Positions 59,006-64,000 of a DNA stretch of 64,000 bases are shown here, one piece after another. Both the position numbers and the translations under genes were made by a program. Source of the DNA: a virus; the IMG/VR virus record IMGVR_UViG_3300049215_000686, positions 62,001-126,000 of that record. The stretch is one strand, 5' to 3'. The number at the start of each line of letters is the position of its first letter. Within the stretch, counting starts at the first letter, position 1. The notes under the pieces were generated by a model. It had not been told where the DNA came from. It saw only the letters and a program-made list of their open reading frames with translations, and ran no database searches.

Positions 59006-60191
59006 ACGCTCAATCGGATCTCGTAGAGAAGGAACTCATTTTTCTCGCCATCTTAAGACGGCTGCTAAAAAATACCTTCGTTACCGAGAAAGTAACCCTA
59101 AGATGCTTGAGGGTATTAAAAAGGCTGGATTGGGCAATACTCTGAAATCTATGTATCAAATTGCTCGAATCGCTCCGTCGATTGAGGCGGTTCAGATCTT
59201 ACGATGGAAACAAAAGCCGGGGTTTCCGGGCGCGAATATTAAGATCGAAAAATCAAAAATGTTCGATTTTTCTGGTCTGAGCGATCTTGATATCGCCTAC
59301 AAAATCAGAAACGAAAGACTTAAGCCTCAGGCAGTTCTTGGGGCGCTTTCTGATAAAATTTCACCCTGTATTGCTGCCGCTATTTTAGAACAATGTTCAG
59401 GAGATCAGGCGGTTGTTTTGACTTCTCTTTTTGAGGAACAAGGACTGCTTAAGAATAAAGATTTCAGAGAAGAATATGAACTCAAAATTAAGACAGCAAA
59501 ACAGGCGCTCGATCGCGTGGAGCGTATCAAACAAGAACTTGATGAAACGACCAAGCAAATGCTTCGAGATGCTAAAGCCCATGTCCGTAAAGAACAGGTC
59601 GGAGACATTGGAAAGATCTTTGTTCATTTGGATATTTCTGGATCCATGACCCAGGCGATCGATATTGCCAAAAACAAAGGGTCCATTATTGCTGAGTGCG
59701 TCAAAAAGCCTCAGGAAAACTTCCATTGGGGCGTCTTCAACAATCAGGGTGGAGTATTGAAACGTCCTGAGAAATTCACTAAAGATGCCTTCATAGCGGC
59801 TCTTTATGGAGTTCGTCCAGGGGGAGGCACCAACTGCTTAGCGCTTTTCCAATACGCGCGCCAGGAGGGCTGCGATACCGACATTTACATCACTGATGGA
59901 TATCATACAGATGGAGATGTGGCCTCTCTGCTTCGAGGTTTTCAATCAAAGGGGATCGCCTTTCCCAAACAAGTCGTCATCATTAAATGCGGAAATTACG
60001 CACCATACTTGGAAAATGGGTTTAAGACGGTCGGTATTCCGGTATCCACCATCAATGAAAGCCAACTTACTGAAAGCGCTCTTGTAACACAGGCAGTCAA
60101 GACTGCGGTCAAAGGGGCTCAAGCAGTGATTGATGAGATCTTGGCCACACCACTCTTGTCCCCTCCGAAATGGTGGGAAGTGGTGAAATAA
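58875..60191 (+). CDS. rsr: Ro60-like (TROVE plus VWA) RNA-binding protein, N-terminus probably cut
   Basis: Ro60 orthologues bind Y RNAs and misfolded RNA. From about 58920: a helical-repeat domain (RIIAQAAFCELDPKLALRVL, NTLKSMYQIARIAPSIEAVQ, LKPQAVLGALSD) compatible with TROVE, then a VWA domain with MIDAS DISGSM (59631-59648), GGGTNCLALF and YITDGYHTDG. The frame is open to 58728 but upstream of ~58915 it only mirrors the kinase gene, so ATG 58875 is a guess and the native N-terminus (perhaps 50-70 aa) seems lost at the insert border. Four Y-RNA-like RNAs follow directly. Confidence 0.62.
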   Translation: MFSGFKSRWGGEYHKPNWRIIAQAAFCELDPKLALRVLRLANSKRSIGSRREGTHFSRHLKTAAKKYLRYRESNPKMLEGIKKAGLGNTLKSMYQIARIAPSIEAVQILRWKQKPGFPGANIKIEKSKMFDFSGLSDLDIAYKIRNERLKPQAVLGALSDKISPCIAAAILEQCSGDQAVVLTSLFEEQGLLKNKDFREEYELKIKTAKQALDRVERIKQELDETTKQMLRDAKAHVRKEQVGDIGKIFVHLDISGSMTQAIDIAKNKGSIIAECVKKPQENFHWGVFNNQGGVLKRPEKFTKDAFIAALYGVRPGGGTNCLALFQYARQEGCDTDIYITDGYHTDGDVASLLRGFQSKGIAFPKQVVIIKCGNYAPYLENGFKTVGIPVSTINESQLTESALVTQAVKTAVKGAQAVIDEILATPLLSPPKWWEVVK

Positions 60192-60227
60192 AAATACACA
60201 GGGTTATTGTACAATCTAGGTGAGAAA

Positions 60228-60235
60228 GGTATATT
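60228..60235 (+). promoter_or_regulatory. Extended -10 promoter of the Y RNA array
   Basis: AAAGGTATATTAACAG: TATATT at 60230-60235 with GG upstream, about 45 nt before the first RNA stem. It belongs to the same motif family as the other promoters in this window. Confidence 0.5.
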
Positions 60236-60282
60236 AACAGTAAGGAAGTTCCTAAAATTTTAGAAGTATCGATCTTTGAAAA

Positions 60283-60473
60283 TTTGAGAGTTCCCCAGGT
60301 TATTGCTTACAAGCCGCTCCCGCAAGGGAGCAAAAGTTGGTTCGACTCCAACTTCCCCCACCTTAGCCCTCGACTCGTTCGAGGATTAAATTGGGGGAAA
60401 CGCCGTGTGGACGGCAACTGTCATTATCAGACAGAGTGAAAACTCGAAAGCAGCGGCCACTCGAACTCTCAAA
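60283..60473 (+). ncRNA. Y-RNA-like RNA 1 with class II-type permuted tRNA module
   Basis: Outer stem TTTGAGAGTTC/GAACTCTCAAA (11 bp), inner stem ending in CTT (60306-60308) pairing with AAG, motif CTTACAAGC (60306-60314). Inside, in order: GCTCCC-GCAA-GGGAGC (variable-arm-like), T arm GTTGG-TTCGACT-CCAAC, acceptor 3' strand TTCCCCC (60353-60359), a closing loop with its own hairpin, acceptor 5' strand GGGGGAA (60393-60399), D arm GCCG/CGGC and anticodon-like arm CTGTC-ATTATCA-GACAG. This is a circularly permuted tRNA, as in YrlA RNAs. Confidence 0.7.
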
Positions 60474-60479
60474 CAATTT

Positions 60480-60621
60480 TGGAAGTCCCCCAGATTTCAC
60501 TTACAAGCACGCTGGTTCGAATCCAGCCTTCTCCGGGGAAACTCGGGAGAGGTAGTCTAGTGGTTAAGACAATCGAATGTTAATCGATCAAAAACGAAAG
60601 TGATATCAACTTGGACTTCCA
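60480..60621 (+). ncRNA. Y-RNA-like RNA 2 with a near-perfect permuted tRNA-Asn
   Basis: Outer stem TGGAAGTCC/GGACTTCCA, inner stem GATTTCACTT/AAGTGATATC, motif CTTACAAGC (60500-60508). Module: T arm GCTGG-TTCGAAT-CCAGC (60511-60527), acceptor 3' strand CTTCTCC (60528-60534), G at the discriminator position, short loop, acceptor 5' strand GGAGAGG (60546-60552), TA, D arm GTCT-AGTGGTTA-AGAC, anticodon arm ATCGA-ATGTTAA-TCGAT with GTT at 60579-60581. All tRNA parts are present but permuted, with the acceptor closed by a loop and no CCA. Confidence 0.75.
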
Positions 60622-60628
60622 TACAAGT

Positions 60629-60719
60629 TTGCCCGTCCCCTCTAATGACGCTTACAAGCAATCGTCCAATGGTAGGACATCTGTCACAAAAAAAAAGCGT
60701 TATTGACTTGGACGGGCAA
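60629..60719 (+). ncRNA. Y-RNA-like RNA 3, minimal module
   Basis: Outer stem TTGCCCGTCC/GGACGGGCAA, inner stem AATGACGCTT/AAGCGTTATT, motif CTTACAAGC (60651-60659). Only 91 nt: the module holds one D-arm-like hairpin GTCC-AATGGTA-GGAC and an A9 stretch, with no T arm or acceptor. The 3' strand GACTTGGAC matches RNA 2. Confidence 0.65.
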
Positions 60720-60736
60720 CTCAAATTTAATCAGTT

Positions 60737-60856
60737 TGGGCGCTCCACCGCGAGTTACTTACAAGCAAATTTGGGGTCGTACCCCAGATCCCCGCCAATT
60801 TCGGGGATCTTCCTGCGAGGGAAATTGAATGAAAGTAATCTGCACTTGAGCGCCCA
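60737..60856 (+). ncRNA. Y-RNA-like RNA 4 with partial permuted tRNA module
   Basis: Outer stem TGGGCGCTC/GAGCGCCCA, inner stem around GTTACTT/AAGTAAT, motif CTTACAAGC (60758-60766). Module: a T-arm-like TGGGG/CCCCA hairpin, then GATCCCCG-CCAATTT-CGGGGATC as a closed acceptor, then TTCC-TGCGA-GGGA as a small D arm and a poorly paired segment. The 3' strand CACTTGAGC is like the other copies. Confidence 0.6.
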
Positions 60857-60877
60857 TATTTTTATGGAGAAACAAAA

Positions 60878-61189
60878 GTGGAAGAAGGAACTTTCGCAGT
60901 TATTGACGACAAATATTATGGCCCGGCTCAAGGCTTTGGCTCTTGGTTTTATTCAAAAGAAAAAGTCCCTTACGGAACCGTCCGCTGTATCCGAGGGATT
61001 CTTTTTTACGCTTATTCGATTTACGAAGAAGATCTTTGGTGGCTTCGTTCAAGAACTCACTGGATTCCAGTTGACGACAATTTAAATATACCAGAAAATT
61101 GGGAACACTTTTGGAATAGAGCCCTGCATGGAGCGACAACGATCCGGTTATGCTCGACTTTGAAAAACTTGCCAAACCCAGAAAAGTAA
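60878..61189 (+). CDS. Hypothetical protein downstream of the Y RNA array
   Basis: 103 aa from GTG 60878 with GGAG about 10 nt upstream (MEEGTFAVIDDKYYGPAQGF). Trp- and Tyr-rich (IYEEDLWWLRSRTHWIPVDD). It overlaps the next gene by 40 nt. No domain recognised; may be co-transcribed with the Y RNAs. Confidence 0.6.
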   Translation: MEEGTFAVIDDKYYGPAQGFGSWFYSKEKVPYGTVRCIRGILFYAYSIYEEDLWWLRSRTHWIPVDDNLNIPENWEHFWNRALHGATTIRLCSTLKNLPNPEK

Positions 61190-61977
61190 TCGTCCCAGTT
61201 CGAGATCGTTCTTTTCTCTTTGAAAAAAGACGTTTTTCCTTACAAGCAGACGACGGCTGGCATCTCGTTGAAATCGAAAATCGATCCGCTAAGATGATCG
61301 AGCAAGTATCTGCCTCAAATCTCGATTATCCATCGATCCTGGGATATACCCACAACAATTCGATCATCTTTCAAAATTTTGATGTCGCTAAACGTAAATA
61401 CGGTTTAGGCCTCAACGCTCCTCTTTATTTCAACCGATCTTCTACTTTTGAACCGATTAAGGCGATCGTTTGGGAAGATCGACAAGTCTATTGGTGCGCG
61501 CCCAATTATGCGGATGCTAAAGCGCTTGAACTGAAAGATTTGGCCGAAAACAGCCAAGACATTAATGGCCAAATCGGCATTACTCCGGAACTGAGAACCA
61601 CTTATCTTTTTCACGCGATTGAGAAAGAAAGCCTAAGAAAAATTCTCCAAGAAACTAAACAAAAAGAAGAACTCGATCGTTTAATGGCTTCGATTCCCGG
61701 AAGGCTTAAAGTCACCTTTGATCGCGTGGGTGCGGAACTTGTGAATTATTCTTTGAGTGGAGATCGAATTGTTGTTGACTGGAAAATTAAGGGCTCCTAT
61801 ACTGAATACAATTCAATTATTGATTCTCGGACGTGGATGGTAGTTGAGGCTGGCTATTGCATGAGCGGAGATGACCGCAGGCATAATGTCACCTCACTCG
61901 TAAAAACCGCCCAAGAATACGAAGAAAGACGAGTGACTTTTATCACTCGAAGAAACGAAGATGATAACTGGGACTAA
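61150..61977 (+). CDS. Hypothetical protein
   Basis: A 275-aa protein: N-terminal beta-rich part (KVIVPVRDRSFLFEKRRFSL), a helical middle, and a C-terminal strand-rich part (GDRIVVDWKIKGSYTEYNSI) ending acidic. No domain recognised. It is part of a rightward operon that continues to the end of the window. Confidence 0.6.
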   Translation: MLDFEKLAKPRKVIVPVRDRSFLFEKRRFSLQADDGWHLVEIENRSAKMIEQVSASNLDYPSILGYTHNNSIIFQNFDVAKRKYGLGLNAPLYFNRSSTFEPIKAIVWEDRQVYWCAPNYADAKALELKDLAENSQDINGQIGITPELRTTYLFHAIEKESLRKILQETKQKEELDRLMASIPGRLKVTFDRVGAELVNYSLSGDRIVVDWKIKGSYTEYNSIIDSRTWMVVEAGYCMSGDDRRHNVTSLVKTAQEYEERRVTFITRRNEDDNWD

Positions 61978-61985
61978 GGGGAAAA

Positions 61986-62243
61986 ATGATCAAGACACCA
62001 CATTTTTTTGCAGTCGTGAAGATGAAGGGTAGTTCTCAGCCATTAATTATGCGCGCGAAGACCTTGAAAGGACTCCAAAGGAGTGTCCGCGAATTCAATC
62101 AAAGCGAAACGGGCAAACGTTGGCCGATTAATCGCGTATTAACCGTTTTTCATGCAAATGGTCTTGAACTTTACTTCAACGATGTTGTCGATTTAAGGAA
62201 GACTCGCACTTATGGTAAAATTAAAAGATCTCAATCTGCTTGA
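61986..62243 (+). CDS. Hypothetical small protein
   Basis: An 85-aa basic protein (MIKTPHFFAVVKMKGSSQPL) 8 nt after the previous stop, with AAGGGGAA as ribosome binding site. It overlaps the HNH gene start by 32 nt. Function unknown. Confidence 0.55.
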   Translation: MIKTPHFFAVVKMKGSSQPLIMRAKTLKGLQRSVREFNQSETGKRWPINRVLTVFHANGLELYFNDVVDLRKTRTYGKIKRSQSA

Positions 62244-62796
62244 GATCGGTAACACGATCCAATTAACCGGTGCAATTTATTCGGGAAATGGCAAACACTT
62301 TCTTTGCTTTTTCCCGGATGAAAGCCCGGATTCCTTACCTTCGGATATCCTTCACATGACACGCGATGAATGGGAAACCTTCATACGCCAGACGGATCTA
62401 CTTGAAACTGAGATCATCGCCGAGCATCCTGAAAATAAACAAATGATCAAAGCGGTAATTCGCAAATCTCAACGTCAAATCGATCAAAATATCTCTTGGC
62501 AGGTTTATCGAAGGGATGGTTATCGATGCCGTTATTGCGGGAAAGATGACGTTCCTTTGACCGTCGATCATGTTGTTCTTTGGGAATCAGGCGGACCGTC
62601 GATTGAGTCCAACTTGATCTCTGCTTGCAAAAAATGCAACAGAACAAGAGGGAATACTGAATATTCCGAATGGCTGAAAAGTGATTATTACCGACGTGTT
62701 TCTCAAAACCTAGAGGAGCACACACGAGAAGGCAATCGAGAAGTTGTTCATTCCTTAGCGATGATCCCAAGGGTGGTCCATAAGAGGAATCGCTAA
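62212..62796 (+). CDS. HNH endonuclease
   Basis: A 194-aa protein. The C-terminal half is a standard HNH domain: RRDGYRCRYCGKDD, LTVDHVVLWESGGPS and NLISACKKCNRTRGN with both CxxC pairs. The N-terminal ~85 residues are a separate domain (KDLNLLEIGNTIQLTGAIYS), perhaps for substrate binding. Its stop codon overlaps the next ATG by 1 nt (62796), so it may belong to the operon rather than be a free mobile gene. Confidence 0.82.
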   Translation: MVKLKDLNLLEIGNTIQLTGAIYSGNGKHFLCFFPDESPDSLPSDILHMTRDEWETFIRQTDLLETEIIAEHPENKQMIKAVIRKSQRQIDQNISWQVYRRDGYRCRYCGKDDVPLTVDHVVLWESGGPSIESNLISACKKCNRTRGNTEYSEWLKSDYYRRVSQNLEEHTREGNREVVHSLAMIPRVVHKRNR

Positions 62797-63263
62797 TGCT
62801 TGAATCTTCGATGGTTCAATATGGTGGCAAAATTATCTCGGTAAGTAAGGGGAAGCCTGCTTCCGTAGAGTTCGACTTTGAAGCAGTTTGGCGCTTTAAG
62901 AAAGTTCTCGGGCACCGATTCGATCCATGCCTCTTAAGATGGATCCACGTTCATCCTACAGGCTTTGGGATTCTTCCCTCTCCCCAGGATGAACTTTGCG
63001 CCGAGGGGCTAGCAGCCGCCTTTAAATCATGCGAAAATTTTGTAATCCTTCGTTTTTTTAATCCTGGGTTTCAAGATATTTTCGGAGATCTGGCTATTTA
63101 CCGTTGGGATCTGAAAAAACTGGTTCTTACCGAGACTTCATCCGTTGAATTCGGATTATTTAAACGATATGCTTATATCTTAAAAACTCTTTCCTATGGT
63201 GATTTATGGACATCAGGCTCTATGGACTCGGAGCGATTGGGAGCAATCTCCTTGTCCAGTTAG
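62796..63263 (+). CDS. JAMM/MPN metalloprotease-like protein
   Basis: A 155-aa protein with the zinc motif H51-V-H53-P ... S62-P-Q-D65 (RWIHVHPTGFGILPSPQDEL), as in JAMM deubiquitinase-type isopeptidases and phage lambda K-type proteins. The upstream Glu could be in VEFDFEA. It overlaps the E1-like gene by 58 nt. The pairing suggests a ubiquitin-like processing step, though no E2 or Ubl gene is visible before the window ends. Confidence 0.6.
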   Translation: MLESSMVQYGGKIISVSKGKPASVEFDFEAVWRFKKVLGHRFDPCLLRWIHVHPTGFGILPSPQDELCAEGLAAAFKSCENFVILRFFNPGFQDIFGDLAIYRWDLKKLVLTETSSVEFGLFKRYAYILKTLSYGDLWTSGSMDSERLGAISLSS

Positions 63264-63790
63264 CAAAACAATTCCCCGATGCCAATTTCTACGGTATCGA
63301 TTTCGATAAAATCGAAGAACGAAACATCCGCACTCAAGCATACTTTCTGGAGCACGTGGGTCTCTATAAGGCCGATGCAATGCGAGTTATTTTGGGTCGG
63401 TATTTAAGAAAGCCCAAATATACTGCCGTCAAAACAAAGGTAGAAGGTTCTGTTTATATGGGAGTTCATGGTCCCGAAGGACTGGATGCCCATCTTGGGA
63501 TTGACTGTTTTGATAATACAAAATCTAGAAAACTTTTTCAAAATTCAGGACATGTTTTTCATGTTGGATTTTCCCCAGAATATTCAGCGGAAGGCATCTG
63601 GCACAATAAAGATTATGAAGTAGCAAACGACGTTGATCCGACAAAAAATGACATTTGTTCAATGACCGATGCCGTTCCTTTTATCCATTTTGTGGTGAAT
63701 TTAGCGGCGCTCAACATCGCCCGCTGGATTCAAACTAAAGAAAAACGAGACTTTTTAGTGACCGGCAAGCACAAGGTGAAATGGCTGTGA
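63206..63790 (+). CDS. E1/ThiF-like adenylating protein
   Basis: A 194-aa protein with a ThiF-type Rossmann start MDIRLYGLGAIGSNLLVQLA (GxGxxG) and the conserved GIDFDKIEERNIRTQ (Asp, Asn, Arg, Gln of the ATP site). Later GIDCFDNTKSRKLF aligns with the DxxDN region of E1 enzymes. It is short and the typical catalytic Cys region is uncertain. It works plausibly with the JAMM protein. Confidence 0.7.
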   Translation: MDIRLYGLGAIGSNLLVQLAKQFPDANFYGIDFDKIEERNIRTQAYFLEHVGLYKADAMRVILGRYLRKPKYTAVKTKVEGSVYMGVHGPEGLDAHLGIDCFDNTKSRKLFQNSGHVFHVGFSPEYSAEGIWHNKDYEVANDVDPTKNDICSMTDAVPFIHFVVNLAALNIARWIQTKEKRDFLVTGKHKVKWL

Positions 63791-64000
63791 TGTCGAATGA
63801 TTCCGCCCTGGAATCCGACCCTTTTATCAAAAGGCGATTCAAAGTAGGCGATAGGGTCGTACCTAAAGGTTGGACCCAGGTTATTTTTGAAATTAAGACT
63901 GTTCTGGAAGGATTGGCTATGCCTTACGAACTCAAACCGCTCTTTACAGGAAAAACCGGAACCCTTCGTGCAAACGAAGAAGAAATGCGTCTTGCTACTT
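63790..64000 (+). CDS. Hypothetical protein, cut by the window end
   Basis: Starts at ATG 63790 overlapping the E1-like stop (TGATG) and is open to the end (70 residues seen: MSNDSALESDPFIKRRFKVG). The stretch FKVGDRVVPKG followed by TGKTGTLR resembles SH3/KOW-like small domains. It may be the next component of the operon. Confidence 0.6.
   Translation, partial: MSNDSALESDPFIKRRFKVGDRVVPKGWTQVIFEIKTVLEGLAMPYELKPLFTGKTGTLRANEEEMRLAT

Noticed and set aside
60283-60856. Group I introns, split tRNA genes or BHB-type permuted tRNA precursors
   Set aside because: There is no intron core, pairing works only with the preceding 3' half, and the closed acceptor plus terminal stem fits Y RNAs better. 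A processed permuted tRNA is still possible for RNA 2.
60600-61085. A 161-codon plus-strand frame starting in the Y RNA array
   Set aside because: It runs through two structured RNA elements and then overlaps the better-supported gene at 60878-61189 in another frame.
61243-61251. A fifth CTTACAAGC-like site (CCTTACAAGC)
   Set aside because: It lies in a convincing coding region (61150-61977) and has no surrounding stems.

Overview
The window looks like part of a large double-stranded DNA tailed bacteriophage (jumbo-phage scale), or a prophage or phage-plasmid of that type. It carries a full head-packaging block: major capsid protein, protease, head morphogenesis protein, portal, large terminase and a probable small terminase. 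It also carries its own replisome and recombination set: DnaE-type polymerase with PHP domain, DnaB-like helicase, TOPRIM primase, RecA/UvsX, gp32-like SSB, and SbcC/SbcD or gp46/gp47-like proteins. There are 13 tRNA genes, a tmRNA, several homing endonucleases and dense ATGA-type gene overlaps. No rRNA or CRISPR was seen. The host cannot be named from the sequence. Lipoprotein signals and polysaccharide enzymes suggest a Gram-negative-like host.

Layout. 1-3710 (minus): end of a replication/recombination operon (SbcC-like, helicase). 3824-4627 (plus): two small genes. 4624-6190 (minus): membrane and lipoprotein genes. 6248-9800: tRNA array, almost all minus strand, with small genes, two near-leaderless mini-ORFs that have their own promoters and terminators, an HNH endonuclease, and a phage tmRNA with an unusually long predicted tag. 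10159-13392 (plus): Ig/cadherin-like lipoprotein and an EDxHD-type homing endonuclease. 13407-26062 (minus): virion head and packaging genes. 26049-34444 (minus): recombination and replication, including DnaE. 34444-39499 (minus): HNH-AP2 endonuclease, NAD salvage pair (NAMPT and NMN adenylyltransferase-Nudix), sigma-like factor, primase. 39580-44702 (minus): small Zn-ribbon and membrane proteins, a deoxyribosyltransferase-like enzyme, a phage GroEL, a degenerate methyltransferase. 44981-52940 (minus): pyruvyl transferase, glycosyltransferase, VWA/AAA+ pair, amidoligase-like enzyme. From 53084 the direction switches to plus: a two-TM protein, a ~500 nt region that looks like a large structured RNA, an HNH protein, a VWA protein, then a 3.4-kb segment (about 55.55-58.91 kb) that looks foreign and is cut at both ends. 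After it come a Ro60-like (TROVE plus VWA) protein, four tandem Y-RNA-like RNAs, and genes that include HNH, JAMM protease-like and E1/ThiF-like proteins.

The most striking system is at 58.9-60.9 kb. A Ro60-like protein gene is followed directly by four tandem RNAs. Each is closed by a long 5'/3' stem, each has the motif CTTACAAGC at the same structural position, and at least two enclose a circularly permuted tRNA-like fold (the T arm and 3' acceptor strand precede the 5' acceptor strand, D arm and anticodon arm). This is the architecture of bacterial Y RNAs (YrlA type), here as a diversified array in a phage. One copy is a nearly perfect permuted tRNA-Asn. A second theme is a conserved extended -10 promoter (GGTATAAT-like), which in several places lies only about 6-9 nt upstream of ATG, implying leaderless mRNAs.
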